This document shows positions 47,736-56,130 of a stretch of DNA of 64,000 bases, in pieces. The notes beneath the pieces were generated by a model that worked only from the letters and a program-made list of their open reading frames with translations, searched no databases and was not told where the DNA came from. The position numbers and the translations under genes are program-made. Position 1 is the first letter of the stretch. Each line of letters begins with the position of its first letter. This DNA comes from Pelagibacterium flavum (lineage in GTDB: Bacteria > Pseudomonadota > Alphaproteobacteria > Rhizobiales > Devosiaceae). The stretch covers positions 1,915,001 through 1,979,000 of the forward strand of contig NZ_CP107716.1 in NCBI RefSeq assembly GCF_025854335.1, written 5' to 3'.

Positions 47736-48353
47736 ATGAAGTGCGGCGCACAACTCTCCCTTTATGTCATGGCGGATGATTTCGTCCGCGTAATCCTGTC
47801 CTCCCTCGATGCAATGGCACCCTATCGGGATCGCTTGCGCATCGAGAGCGACGATATCTCGACGCTCATCGTCGGGCCGCCCGAGTTGATTTTTCCAACC
47901 ATGCGCGAATTGTTCGTTGCCGCAGCGCGGAGCGGGCATCACGTGGCGATGCATGCCACCATCTCGCGCGGGTGTCCGGGAGAGCCGGACATGGACATCT
48001 GCGAACCCGGACAGCCGTCGGCCTTCGATGAAGACCTTGAAAGACGCAAGGCTCTGGCGGCGCAGGCTGTGAACGACGCGCCCTCGACCGGCCAGCGGGT
48101 TGCCGTGCAATTTTCGCTCTATCCGCTCGGCCCGGCCGATTACATGGACGAAATCTACGGCTGCATCGATTTCCTGAAAGCCTCGCCGGTGTTCGACAGG
48201 GCGAAGAACTATTGCACAAGGCTGGCTGGCGACGCCGGGCCGGTCTTTGAGGCTCTTTCGCAAGCCTGGCTCAGCTTTGGCGACCCGAATGCCCATGTCG
48301 CGATCGATCTGACCGCTTCGGCCAACAGCCCGTCCAAGGACGCCGCTGCGTGA
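47736..48353 (+). CDS. ykoF: YkoF-family thiamine/HMP-binding protein
   Basis: A 205-residue protein with two tandem ferredoxin-like repeats of the YkoF family: GAQLSLYVMADDFVRVIL in repeat 1 and AVQFSLYPLGPADYMDEIYGCIDFLK in repeat 2 (parts QFSLYPLGPADYMDEIYG). YkoF of Bacillus binds thiamine and HMP in the cytosol. The first gene under the TPP riboswitch, it is followed after 63 bases by ykoE. The ATG is right behind the riboswitch. Confidence 0.92.
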   Translation: MKCGAQLSLYVMADDFVRVILSSLDAMAPYRDRLRIESDDISTLIVGPPELIFPTMRELFVAAARSGHHVAMHATISRGCPGEPDMDICEPGQPSAFDEDLERRKALAAQAVNDAPSTGQRVAVQFSLYPLGPADYMDEIYGCIDFLKASPVFDRAKNYCTRLAGDAGPVFEALSQAWLSFGDPNAHVAIDLTASANSPSKDAAA

Positions 48354-48358
48354 TCTTT

Positions 48359-48387
48359 CCGCGGGGCGCGGTCCCGCGGCGCTTTTT
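48359..48387 (+). terminator. Terminator-like hairpin between ykoF and ykoE
   Basis: CCGCGGG (48359-48365) and CCCGCGG (48373-48379) form a strong stem with a GCGCGGT loop. CGC then TTTTT (48383-48387) follows. It probably lowers expression of the transporter genes relative to ykoF; a good Shine-Dalgarno (AAAGGAGGA) then serves ykoE. Confidence 0.6.
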
Positions 48388-48416
48388 CCAACATCGTTAT
48401 CAAAGGAGGACAGGAC

Positions 48417-49031
48417 ATGTCCGATTTCGCTTCGCAATCGTGGCGCTGGACGCTGCGCGAAACCCTTGTCGTTGCCGTTTTCGGCGCCGCGTTTGCCGTG
48501 CTTTATCTGGCCTGGGTTCAGGTCTGGCTGGTCAGTCAGGCGGTGTTCGGGCCAGTGACCATGGACGTCTTCATGGGGTTCTGGTTTTCCGCATCCATCG
48601 TTGCCGCCGCCGTCATACGCAAGCCCGGTGTTGCCCTGATGGCCGAGGTGCTGGCGGCAGGGATTGAAATCCTGCTCGGCAGTCCCGCGGGGCTGGGGTT
48701 GCTGATCGCCGCGGTGGTGCAGGGGTTGGGAGCCGAGCTGGTTTTTGCGGCGCTGGGCTGGAAGCATTATCGGCTGCCGGTTCTGATCGCTGCGGGGATG
48801 GGCGCTTCGGTCACGAGCTTTGTCTATAACTGGTTCCTGTTCGATTACGGCGCGCTCGAGCCCTGGCTGGTTGGTGCAATGTTTGTCGTCCGGCTTATCA
48901 GCGGGGCGGTACTGGCGGGTGTTCTTGGGCATCTGATCGTCGAGGCTCTCTATCGTACCGGTGTGCTCAGAGGGCTGCGCATCGATATCGAGCGCCGCGG
49001 CGCCGGACTTGTGGCGCAGGCAGCCCAATGA
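48417..49031 (+). CDS. ykoE: ECF transporter S component YkoE (thiamine/HMP)
   Basis: A 204-residue polytopic membrane protein. Its six hydrophobic helices include LVVAVFGAAFAVLYLAWVQVWL, FMGFWFSASIVAAAVI, GLGLLIAAVVQGLGAELVFAAL and a last ISGAVLAGVLGHLIVEALY. The KPGVALMAEVLAAGIEILLGSPAG block is the YkoE signature (part AEVLAAGIEILLGSPAG). As the substrate-binding unit it would recognise the hydroxymethylpyrimidine or thiamine. Its stop overlaps ykoD by 4 bases. Confidence 0.93.
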   Translation: MSDFASQSWRWTLRETLVVAVFGAAFAVLYLAWVQVWLVSQAVFGPVTMDVFMGFWFSASIVAAAVIRKPGVALMAEVLAAGIEILLGSPAGLGLLIAAVVQGLGAELVFAALGWKHYRLPVLIAAGMGASVTSFVYNWFLFDYGALEPWLVGAMFVVRLISGAVLAGVLGHLIVEALYRTGVLRGLRIDIERRGAGLVAQAAQ

Positions 49032-50677
49032 GCCTGGCGCAATGGGAGGGGGTATCGATCCGGTATCCCTTCGCCACCAGCGATGCTGTTGGTCCGGTCG
49101 ATATCGCCATCGGGCATGGTGAAAGAGTTCTTGTGCTCGGGCCATCGGGGTCAGGCAAGTCCTCACTCATGCTTGCCCTGACGGGGCTGATCCCGAATGC
49201 CGTTCCGGCGAGCGTTGTGGGGCGGATCAAACTGAATGGTGTTGACGTTGCCAGCCGCAGCGCGGCGCAATGGGCCGATACCGTGGCGCAATATTTCCAG
49301 AATGCCGATGAAACATTGTGTGGCATGCGGGTGGGCGAGGAAATTGCGTTCGCGTTGGAAAACCGGGGGGTGGAGCCGGCAACAATTGCGGCGCGAATAG
49401 CTGACGTTCTCGGAAGACTCGGCTTGCCACAGGTATGGCAACACAGGCGCAGTTCGGCACTGTCAGGTGGCGAACGCCAGCTTGTCGCGCTAGCTTCGGT
49501 GCTGGCGCAGGAGACGCCGATACTGATCGCCGACGAGCCAACCTCGCATTTGAGCCCGGCGGCCACGGCCAAGGTCCATGGCCTGTTGTCGGACAGGAGC
49601 GCGTTTGAGGCCGTTGTGGTCATAGACCATAGGCTGGACGGGTTGATCGACACTATCGATCGCGTTGTCGTGCTTGGCGAAAACGGAGCGGTGCTGGCTG
49701 ATATGCCGCCGGGACCGCTGTTTCGGGAGCGTGGAGCGGATCTCTTGGGCGCAGGTATCTGGCGGCCCGCTTTTTCGGCGCTCGACGATATGCTTGGTGC
49801 GGTCGGACTTGCCTCCGAGCGGGCTCCGCTGTCCTTTTCGGATGTGCTGGCGCCATTCGAGCCGGGCGTCGGCAATGGTGCGGCAATTGCAGCGGCCAGC
49901 GTCGTTGCACGCCGGTACATTGACCAACACGTCAGTTCTCCGTCGCCGGCCGGCAAGGTCATTGCATCTCTGAGACAGGCCGACTGCGCGCCGCCGATGG
50001 CCCCTGTCGTTTTGAAGGGCGTCGACATCGATATTTGCGAGGGGGAAATCCTTGGGCTGGTTGGGCCCAACGGGGCGGGCAAGACGACACTGGCGGCAAG
50101 CCTGGCAGGGGTGCTGAGGCTGCGTGCGGGGCATCGGGAGGGGCCGATGGCGGGTATCGCATTCCAGAATCCGGAGGCCCAGCTGGTGGCGGCGAGCGTG
50201 CGGGAGGAAATCGCTGGGGCGATGGAGGGTGGCGGGGATAGCCGGGCGGTGCTGGAGCGGTGGGGGCTCACGGCGCTTGCGGACCGGCATCCGTTCGAAC
50301 TCTCATTCGGGCAGAAGCGCCGGCTGGCGCTGGCAAGCCTCGATGCAAGCGGGCGATGGCCGTTCATGGCTTTCGATGAGCCATTTTCCGGGCTGGACGC
50401 CGCGGGGGCGGCAATGGTCGCTGACCATCTTCTTGAGTTGAAGAAAAGGGGGAAGGGCGTAGTGCTCGTCACGCATGACATGGATATGGCGGTACGGCTC
50501 TGCGACCGGATTGCCGTGGTTGTCGAAGGCGGGATACTGGCCGAAGGCAGACCTCGGGACATCCTGGGCAATGCTGCCACGACCGAAAAGGCGGGATTGG
50601 CGCGGCCGAGTTTTGCGCCGGTGATCGATTGGCTGGATCGCGTCGAGATGGCGTCGCGCATTCGGGCTGCGGGGTGA
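49028..50677 (+). CDS. ykoD: ECF transporter double ATPase YkoD
   Basis: A 549-residue fused pair of ABC ATPase domains. Domain 1 has Walker A GPSGSGKSSLMLA, signature LSGGERQLVALA and Walker B ILIADEPTSHLSP. Domain 2 has Walker A GPNGAGKTTLAAS, signature LSFGQKRRLALA and Walker B FMAFDEPFSGLD. Both halves look competent, and the second signature is the LSxGQ type of ECF importers. It is fused in one chain where other ECF systems use two ATPases (EcfA1/A2). Start overlaps ykoE, and ykoC follows after 6 bases. Confidence 0.95.
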   Translation: MSLAQWEGVSIRYPFATSDAVGPVDIAIGHGERVLVLGPSGSGKSSLMLALTGLIPNAVPASVVGRIKLNGVDVASRSAAQWADTVAQYFQNADETLCGMRVGEEIAFALENRGVEPATIAARIADVLGRLGLPQVWQHRRSSALSGGERQLVALASVLAQETPILIADEPTSHLSPAATAKVHGLLSDRSAFEAVVVIDHRLDGLIDTIDRVVVLGENGAVLADMPPGPLFRERGADLLGAGIWRPAFSALDDMLGAVGLASERAPLSFSDVLAPFEPGVGNGAAIAAASVVARRYIDQHVSSPSPAGKVIASLRQADCAPPMAPVVLKGVDIDICEGEILGLVGPNGAGKTTLAASLAGVLRLRAGHREGPMAGIAFQNPEAQLVAASVREEIAGAMEGGGDSRAVLERWGLTALADRHPFELSFGQKRRLALASLDASGRWPFMAFDEPFSGLDAAGAAMVADHLLELKKRGKGVVLVTHDMDMAVRLCDRIAVVVEGGILAEGRPRDILGNAATTEKAGLARPSFAPVIDWLDRVEMASRIRAAG

Positions 50678-50683
50678 GGGGGG

Positions 50684-51439
50684 ATGGCTGTGCTGTATGA
50701 AAGATTTGCGGACGCGCCGCTGGGACGGCTCAATCCGCTGACGGTCTTTTTCGTCTGTGTGGCGTTTTTCGTCGGGATCGCTACGTCGTTCGATCCGTTT
50801 TTCCAGATGTCGGTGATTGGCGTTGTCGCCCTGGTGCTTGTGGGCATTCAGCGGGTGCCGCCGCTGCTGCTTCTGGCATTGATGGTGCCGTTCATTCTGT
50901 TCGGCATGGGATTTGTGACCACCAATCTGCTGTTCCGCCAGGACAGTGATTTTGCCATGCATATCGCGGGCGGGGATAATGGCGGTGGGGCGCTTTCGGA
51001 GGGGCTGACGTTGAGCCTGCGGGCATTGGCGATCGGGACGATTTCGATCCTGTTTGCCCTCAGTGTCGATCCGGGCGCTTTCGTGCGGGCGCTCATCGCC
51101 TATCTCAGATTTCCGGCGCGGCTGGGCTATGCGCTTTTTGTGGCCATGCAGCTGGTGCCCGATTTGCTGGCCGAGGCGGCGCAGATGCGCATGGCTCGAG
51201 CGATGCGGGCTGGCCGTCCCATGCGGCGTATTCCGGGTCCGCGGGAGATGGCGGCGCTGGCGGTGCCGCTCTTGGCTTTTGCCGTGCGCCGGGCCGGGCG
51301 GTCGGCGATTGCCATGGAAGCGCGGGGGTTCGGAGCGACGCCAACACGCACTATGGTGGGCGTGCCGGGGTTTTCGTGGGCCGACCCGGCGTTCCTGATC
51401 GCCGGGTCGACTGTGCTTGTGATGTTGCGGCTGGTTTAG
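50684..51439 (+). CDS. ykoC: ECF transporter transmembrane T component YkoC
   Basis: A 251-residue membrane protein of the EcfT/CbiQ family that couples the ATPases to YkoE. The cytoplasmic coupling motifs A-R-A (MARAMRAGRPMRRIPG) and a later AMEARGFGA match the paired Arg motifs of EcfT. Several hydrophobic helices precede them (LTVFFVCVAFFVGIATSF, ALVLVGIQRVPPLLLLALM). Last gene of the riboswitch operon; its stop overlaps that of the convergent Spy-like gene. Confidence 0.94.
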   Translation: MAVLYERFADAPLGRLNPLTVFFVCVAFFVGIATSFDPFFQMSVIGVVALVLVGIQRVPPLLLLALMVPFILFGMGFVTTNLLFRQDSDFAMHIAGGDNGGGALSEGLTLSLRALAIGTISILFALSVDPGAFVRALIAYLRFPARLGYALFVAMQLVPDLLAEAAQMRMARAMRAGRPMRRIPGPREMAALAVPLLAFAVRRAGRSAIAMEARGFGATPTRTMVGVPGFSWADPAFLIAGSTVLVMLRLV

Positions 51440-52065
51440 CCCTCGACCTCGGGAGTTGCGGGAGCGGCATCGGTTGTGGGAGCCGATGGCGCGCTGCGCG
51501 GACCACCGGGACGCTGTGGGGTCAGCTTTTCGAGCTGGGCTTCATCGAGGCTTTCGACAAAGGCTTCGAAAGTGGGCTGGAGCGTTTCGAGGGCTTCGGC
51601 GCGGGCGGTGGTCATGGCGACCATGCCGGCAAAGCGGGCGACCAGATCGGGCGCTTCGGCCTCTTCCTCGGCGACAGGGGCGATTTCATCTCGCGCGGCC
51701 TGGACGTCTTCGAAGGCATCGAGAGCCGCGACGCGCAGGTCTTCGAGCAGTCCCTGCTGGTCTTCGGTCAACTCAAGCAGATGGGTGAGCCGGACTGCGG
51801 CAATATCGATCGCTTCGGCACCGCGGTTGGAGAAGAACATTTCGACGAGGCCGCCACCCTGGCCGAAGGCCGCGCCGCGACGGAAATGACCCATCTGGTT
51901 GTCGCCGCCGGGGCGGAAGCTGCGCGCTCCCTCACCCTGGATCTGGTGGACAGCAACGCCGTCGCGGGCGCCGCCGAAAGGCTGAGCGAGGGCCGGAGCG
52001 AGCGTTGCGGCTCCGATCGAGGCGGCGGCGATGGTTACGATCGCCGTCCGTGTCAGGTTCTTCAT
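51436..52065 (-). CDS. Periplasmic Spy/CpxP-like (LTxxQ) protein
   Basis: A 209-residue exported protein: signal peptide IVTIAAASIGAATLAPALAQP, then an LTxxQ-type motif (LLELTEDQQGLLEDLR), and a long acidic helical segment (ALDAFEDVQAARDEIAPVAEEEAEAP). It is followed by a second helix pair (EAFVESLDEAQLEKL) and a Pro/Ala-rich end. Spy/CpxP relatives act as periplasmic chaperones or sensors of envelope stress. ATG 52065 puts the signal peptide at the right place. No cpxAR-like regulators are adjacent. Confidence 0.78.
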   Translation of the reverse strand: MKNLTRTAIVTIAAASIGAATLAPALAQPFGGARDGVAVHQIQGEGARSFRPGGDNQMGHFRRGAAFGQGGGLVEMFFSNRGAEAIDIAAVRLTHLLELTEDQQGLLEDLRVAALDAFEDVQAARDEIAPVAEEEAEAPDLVARFAGMVAMTTARAEALETLQPTFEAFVESLDEAQLEKLTPQRPGGPRSAPSAPTTDAAPATPEVEG

Positions 52066-52186
52066 TTGTCGTCTCCTTTGCATGGGCGGCGCAGCTTTCT
52101 TGCGCCGGTGGAAAAGAGACTAGGGGATGCAAGCTCACGACAGCCTGTCCGCCAGATGAAATGTTGGACAGGATGGTAAGGCAAAG

Positions 52187-52215
52187 AAAAGGGCCGGGGA
52201 TAACCCGGCCCTTTT
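52187..52215 (-). terminator. Rho-independent terminator after the M29 aminopeptidase gene
   Basis: A 12-bp perfect stem AAAAGGGCCGGG / CCCGGCCCTTTT around a GATAA loop. It lies 25 bases beyond the stop of the minus-strand peptidase gene. It is symmetrical, so it could act on both strands. Confidence 0.93.
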
Positions 52216-52239
52216 CCATCCTGTTTGCAGCGCTTGCGA

Positions 52240-53493
52240 TCAGTTGGCCCATTCGCCCTTGCGGAAGACCGGCACGCGTTCGCCGTCCTGGGTGATGCCG
52301 TCGATATCCATCTGGTCGGACCCGATCATCCAGTCGATGTGGATGAGGCTCGAATTGCCGCCCTTTTCGGTGACTTCGTCTTCGGAAAGCTTGTCGCCTC
52401 CAACGAAGCATTCGGTGTAGCACTGGCCCATGGCAATGTGGCAGGCGGCATTTTCGTCAAACAGCGTGTTGTAGAACAAAACGCCGGACTGGCTGATGGG
52501 AGAGGAGTGCGGCACGAGTGCCACTTCACCCAGACGGCGGCCGCCTTCGTCGGTGTCGAGAACCTTGTTCCAGACGTTTTCTCCCTTGGAGGCCCGTACT
52601 TCGACGGCGACGCCGTCCTTGAAGACCATTTCGATGTCTTCGATCACCGAGCCATTGTGGGCCAGCGGCTTTGTGGCGCGCACGGTGCCGTTCACGCGGC
52701 GGGCGTGGGGGGTGGTGAAGACCTCTTCGGTCGGGATGTTTGGGTTGCAGGTGATGCCGTTCTTGGCGAGGGAGGCGCCACCGGCCCATTCGTGATCGTC
52801 GGCAAGTCCGACGACGAGATCGGTGCCCGGTGCCTGGAAGTGAAGATCGCGGAACTTCATCTTGTTGAGCCAGTCGCGGCGGGCGTGGATCTCAGCGTTA
52901 TGCTGCTTCCAGGCTTCGACGGGATCGGCCTGGTCGACGCGGGAGGCGGCGAAAATGGCATCGGCCAGTTTGGCGACGGCTTCGTCTTCGCCGAGATCGG
53001 GGAAGACCAGTTTGGCCCATTTGGGGTTGGGGTAGGAAACGATGTTCCAGTTGATCTCAAAGCCCGTGATCTTCTTGATGGCGGGCTTGTAAGCCTTGGA
53101 ATTGGCGCGGTTGGCGCGGGAGACCTTTTCGGGGTCCTGTTCGGCCAGCATCATGGGGTTGTCGCCGGAAATGGCGAGGCGCGCCGTGTTGGAGCCGAAA
53201 GCATTGGCCATGCCTTCATAGAGCCAGCCGGCAGCGTGATCGAAGGCTTCGTCATTGGCGTATTTGTAGCGGGCGAGGGTGGCCTCCTCGTCCGAATAGA
53301 GGGTGGTCACCAGCCCGGCGCCGGCCTTGTAGGCGTGCTCGGTGATCTTGCGCACGAGCGGGAGGGCCGAAAGGGGGGCGGTGATGAGCAGATCCTGACC
53401 GGCTTCGAGCCCGAGGCCGGTGTGAACGGCGACCTGGGCGAGCTTGTCGAGCTTTTCCTCGTTGACGGGAGCGTTGGAACGCGAGTCGGGCAT
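52240..53493 (-). CDS. M29-family aminopeptidase (thermophilic aminopeptidase type)
   Basis: A 417-residue metallo-aminopeptidase of family M29 (PepS, AmpS, AmpT relatives). The metal and active site are recognisable: NIPTEEVFTTPHARR, RRLGEVALVPHSSPI (Glu-binding), ACHIAMGQCY and SSLIHIDWMIGSDQMDIDGI (the HxD motif and the last Asp). There is no signal peptide, so it acts in the cytosol. The gene is divergent from the flavoprotein gene, whose start lies 90 bases away. Confidence 0.93.
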   Translation of the reverse strand: MPDSRSNAPVNEEKLDKLAQVAVHTGLGLEAGQDLLITAPLSALPLVRKITEHAYKAGAGLVTTLYSDEEATLARYKYANDEAFDHAAGWLYEGMANAFGSNTARLAISGDNPMMLAEQDPEKVSRANRANSKAYKPAIKKITGFEINWNIVSYPNPKWAKLVFPDLGEDEAVAKLADAIFAASRVDQADPVEAWKQHNAEIHARRDWLNKMKFRDLHFQAPGTDLVVGLADDHEWAGGASLAKNGITCNPNIPTEEVFTTPHARRVNGTVRATKPLAHNGSVIEDIEMVFKDGVAVEVRASKGENVWNKVLDTDEGGRRLGEVALVPHSSPISQSGVLFYNTLFDENAACHIAMGQCYTECFVGGDKLSEDEVTEKGGNSSLIHIDWMIGSDQMDIDGITQDGERVPVFRKGEWAN

Positions 53494-53583
53494 GATGGGT
53501 CTTCTTTGTTTTGGAAATGACTCAGGTTGAGCGGGAAATCTATCGGTTTGACAGCGGCGGCGAAAGGGTGTTCTGGGCTGGCC

Positions 53584-54774
53584 ATGGACAAGCGCATTGC
53601 AATCATTGGGGGCGGGCCCGCCGGGTTGATGGCGGCCGAAGTGGTCTCGGCGGCGGGATATAACCTGACCGTTTACGAGCGGATGCCCACGGCCGGACGG
53701 AAACTGCTGATGGCGGGCAAGTCCGGGCTGAACCTAACCCATGCCGAGCCGATGGGGGATTTCTTTTCCCGGTTCGGGGCGGCGCGGGAGCGGCTGGAGC
53801 CCTTGCTTTCAGCGTTCGATAATGAGGCTGTGCGGGCCTGGGCGGCGGGGCTGGGCAGCGAGACGTTTGTGGGGTCTTCGGGGCGGGTGTTTCCCAAGGC
53901 GATGAAGGCTTCGCCGCTGCTGCGGGCGTGGCTTGAGCGGCTGGCGGGGCAGGGCGTTGCCATTCGCACGCGGCATCGCTGGGCGGGGTTCGAGGACGAC
54001 GCGCTGGTGTTTGAGACGCCAGAGGGCGAGGTGCGCGAGACGTTCGATGCGGTGGTTCTGGCCCTGGGCGGGGCGAGCTGGCCCAAACTGGGGTCTGATG
54101 CGGCGTGGGTGGCCTGGCTTGAAGCGCGGGGTGTTTCTGTAAACCCGTTCCGCCCGGCCAATTGCGGGTTCGATGTAAACTGGAGCGCGCATTTCATCGA
54201 GCGGTTCGCGGGAGTGCCGGTCAAGGCCGTGGCGGTGGGGGCGACCCGGGGGGAGTTTGTCATCTCCCGGCATGGTGTCGAAGGCTCGCTGGTTTATGGG
54301 CAATCGGCGGCGCTGCGCGATGGGCTGGAGGCGGGGCCGACGGCGTTGGTGCTCGATCTGGCGCCCGACCGGTCGGCCGAGCGGCTCGAGCGCGATCTGG
54401 CGCGGCAGCCGGCCAAGGCGAGCCTTTCGAACCGGTTGCGCAAGGGAGCGGGGCTCGACGGGGTCAAGGCCGGGTTGGTGAGAGAGCTGACCAGCGAGGC
54501 GGTGCGCGGGGACAATGGTGCGCTGGCCGGGGCGATCAAGGCCCTGGCCGTGCCGCTGGTGCGGCCAAGGCCGATTGCCGAAGCGATTTCGGTGGCGGGC
54601 GGGATCGACTGGAGCGCGATCGATGCGCGGCTGATGCTGAAGAGGGTGCCGGGTGTGTTCGTGGCCGGGGAGATGCTCGACTGGGAAGCACCAACCGGCG
54701 GGTATCTGCTCTCGGCGTGCCTTGCCACGGGCCGGGCGGCGGGGCAGGGCGTGCTGGATCATCTCGGGGCATAG
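53584..54774 (+). CDS. HI0933/BaiN-like flavoprotein (TIGR03862-type)
   Basis: A 396-residue NAD(P)/FAD-dependent oxidoreductase. It has an N-terminal FAD motif (RIAIIGGGPAGLMAAEVVSAAG) and AGRKLLMAGKSGLNLTHAEP, characteristic of the HI0933 family. SRHGVEGSLVYGQSAAL and GVFVAGEMLDWEAPTGGYLLSACLATGRAAG close the FAD site (part FVAGEMLDWEAPTGGYLL). The function is unknown; the proteins occur widely in bacteria. ATG 53584 opens the flavin motif immediately; the upstream 19 residues are not conserved. Confidence 0.92.
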   Translation: MDKRIAIIGGGPAGLMAAEVVSAAGYNLTVYERMPTAGRKLLMAGKSGLNLTHAEPMGDFFSRFGAARERLEPLLSAFDNEAVRAWAAGLGSETFVGSSGRVFPKAMKASPLLRAWLERLAGQGVAIRTRHRWAGFEDDALVFETPEGEVRETFDAVVLALGGASWPKLGSDAAWVAWLEARGVSVNPFRPANCGFDVNWSAHFIERFAGVPVKAVAVGATRGEFVISRHGVEGSLVYGQSAALRDGLEAGPTALVLDLAPDRSAERLERDLARQPAKASLSNRLRKGAGLDGVKAGLVRELTSEAVRGDNGALAGAIKALAVPLVRPRPIAEAISVAGGIDWSAIDARLMLKRVPGVFVAGEMLDWEAPTGGYLLSACLATGRAAGQGVLDHLGA

Positions 54775-54803
54775 GACGCGCAAAAGCGCCCGACGGCCAT
54801 AAG

Positions 54804-54913
54804 CCCCGGTTTATATTAGCGCGCCCGAATGGGGCGGAGAACGGCGAAGCAAGCTTCATCCGTAGTTTGGTAGTCAAGCGAAGCCAGCTTCGCCGTTCAC
54901 ATCCGGGGTTTTT
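54804..54913 (+). other. Large nested inverted repeat ending in a T-run after the flavoprotein gene
   Basis: An outer stem CCCCGG (54804-54809) / CCGGGG (54903-54908) encloses an inner perfect 12-bp stem GAACGGCGAAGC (54839-54850) / GCTTCGCCGTTC (54887-54898), followed by five T. It begins 30 bases after the flavoprotein stop. It could act as a terminator or be a repeat element; the loop of the inner stem is 36 bases. Confidence 0.5.
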
Positions 54914-55278
54914 GGCTTAGTCGCCCTTCAGAAGGCTAGGGTCAATCCCTTCCGGGTTTCCCCGGTACGACGGCGTTAGCAAAATCGCGCCAGCCTCGAA
55001 ACCGAGATCAGGCGGCCGGTTCACGCCGTCCGGCGCTTGTGACGTTTGGGCCTCCGCTGGGGCGACCCCCATCGGACCCGGATCGACCTCACCGGAAGCT
55101 CGTATGCATCCTCGCCCTTGGTGCGGCCGTGAGGGGAGAATGGCACGGGTGCGCAGATGCGGGGACAAGATTTTGTGCGGCGCGGGGCAGGGTATGTCAC
55201 AATCGTGATTGGCCGGGACTTGTGCCGCGCCCGATGCGCGAAAACAATCCCGTTCATCCAATTACAGGAGGGACACAG
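54914..55278. other. Intergenic remainder upstream of the VOC gene
   Basis: A 365-base interval. A minus-strand frame from 55261 to 54917 (114 codons; ends [13 protein letters not shown]) is uninterrupted, but I recognise no domain in it. It opens among the VOC promoter sequences, so I do not call it a gene with confidence. The VOC gene has its Shine-Dalgarno (GGAGGG) at 55267-55272. Confidence 0.4.
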
Positions 55279-55650
55279 ATGCAATTGGGTGCATTTTCCG
55301 TCAGCCTGGCGGTCAAGGACATCGCCGCATCTCGCGCGTTTTACGAAAAGCTCGGGTTTGAGGTCTTTCACGGCGATGCCGAGCAGGGCTGGCTCATCAT
55401 GAAATCGCCGACGGCGGTCATCGGGCTGTTTCAGGGCATGTTCGAGAAAAACATCCTGACGTTCAATCCCGGCTGGGACAGCAATGCGCAACCGGTTGGC
55501 GAATTTACCGACATACGGGACATCCAGAAGAAGCTGAAGGCCGCTGGCCTCGCTCTCGAGCAGGAGGTGGACGAGGCCGGCAGCGGACCGGGAAGTTGCA
55601 CATTGCTCGATCCGGACGGCAACCCGGTCCTGATTGACCAGCACGTGTGA
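55279..55650 (+). CDS. VOC (glyoxalase/bleomycin-resistance fold) family protein
   Basis: A 123-residue protein of one VOC module, with [21 protein letters not shown] at the start and [12 protein letters not shown] at the end. The Glu/His metal ligands of glyoxalase I are not obvious ([10 protein letters not shown] in the middle), so it may be a non-catalytic or differently metal-bound member. A strong Shine-Dalgarno (GGAGGG) is 7 bases before ATG 55279. It is a single gene between the flavoprotein and the small membrane protein. Confidence 0.88.
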   Translation: MQLGAFSVSLAVKDIAASRAFYEKLGFEVFHGDAEQGWLIMKSPTAVIGLFQGMFEKNILTFNPGWDSNAQPVGEFTDIRDIQKKLKAAGLALEQEVDEAGSGPGSCTLLDPDGNPVLIDQHV

Positions 55651-55729
55651 GTGTTGTTGCGGCGAACGGTTGAACTGGCCGGCGGGCCGACTAAATGTCG
55701 TGTTTCAGTAATGCGTGATGGAGGCAGTC

Positions 55730-55963
55730 ATGGCCCGCAAACCCCAACCGATCAATGGCGAGAACGCCGAAGAGGCTGAAGCGCGGCTGCGTGATCTGAA
55801 GCGCCGGTTCAGCCGCGTCTCCGGCCGCTACGGACGCCGCAGCGGCCCTGTCGCAGGTGCCGGCGGTTCGGGCGGGGGATTTTCGCTCAGCGGAGCGGAA
55901 TGGGCGATTGTTGCGGGGTTGGTTGTGTTTCTGGTGGTGGTTGGCGCGATGGCTTTGGGGTAG
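55730..55963 (+). CDS. Small protein with C-terminal membrane anchor (77 residues)
   Basis: The N-terminal two-thirds are basic and helical (AEEAEARLRDLKRRFSRVSGRYGRR), then comes a Gly/Ser linker, then one hydrophobic helix (WAIVAGLVVFLVVVGAMALG) ending the protein. This suggests a tail-anchored inner-membrane protein. No family is recognised. ATG 55730 has GGAGG at 55719-55723; an ATG at 55715 is possible. The last apparently native chromosomal gene before the mobile region. Confidence 0.65.
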   Translation: MARKPQPINGENAEEAEARLRDLKRRFSRVSGRYGRRSGPVAGAGGSGGGFSLSGAEWAIVAGLVVFLVVVGAMALG

Positions 55964-55989
55964 GTGCGTGATGGTGCGTGGCGGGGTCG

Positions 55990-56130
55990 TTTTAGGCGGC
56001 CGGGCTCAAACGCCTGAGGTGCGACGCGGAAGCGGTGCGAATCCCCGGGGCAAGCCCGAAGATGACGGTGGGGGAAGTGAGAGCCGAGGCTGTGTGTCCC
56101 TCGGATTAAACCCGGCGAAGCGGTAATTTA
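55990..56130 (+). other. Structured-RNA-like, gene-free segment cut by the IS5-family element
   Basis: GC-rich with many short complementary blocks: AGGCG..CGCCT near 55994-56015, CGGGGC..GCCCG near 56047-56060, and CCGAGG..CCTCGG near 56082-56105. At 56019 it has GTGCGAC, which fits the 5' consensus (GUGYG) of group II introns. It might be the 5' end of an intron truncated by the insertion sequence. The alternative of a cobalamin-like aptamer was considered and fits poorly. Identity unresolved. Confidence 0.3.

Noticed and set aside
47529..49166. 545-codon upstream extension of the DUF1176-like frame
   Set aside because: The extension crosses the TPP riboswitch and lies antisense to ykoF and ykoE. 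A signal peptide starts exactly at 47528.
48967..50847. 626-codon minus-strand frame
   Set aside because: Antisense to ykoD, which has two intact ATPase motif sets; Ser/Arg/Pro-rich shadow composition.
54917..55261. 114-codon minus-strand frame after the flavoprotein gene
   Set aside because: No domain recognised; overlaps the leader of the VOC gene. Kept only as a note in the intergenic entry.
55990..56130. Cobalamin riboswitch
   Set aside because: GGAAGCGGTGCGAATCC resembles part of the aptamer, but the conserved GCCCCCGCAACTGT-like box is missing, and no B12-related gene follows.
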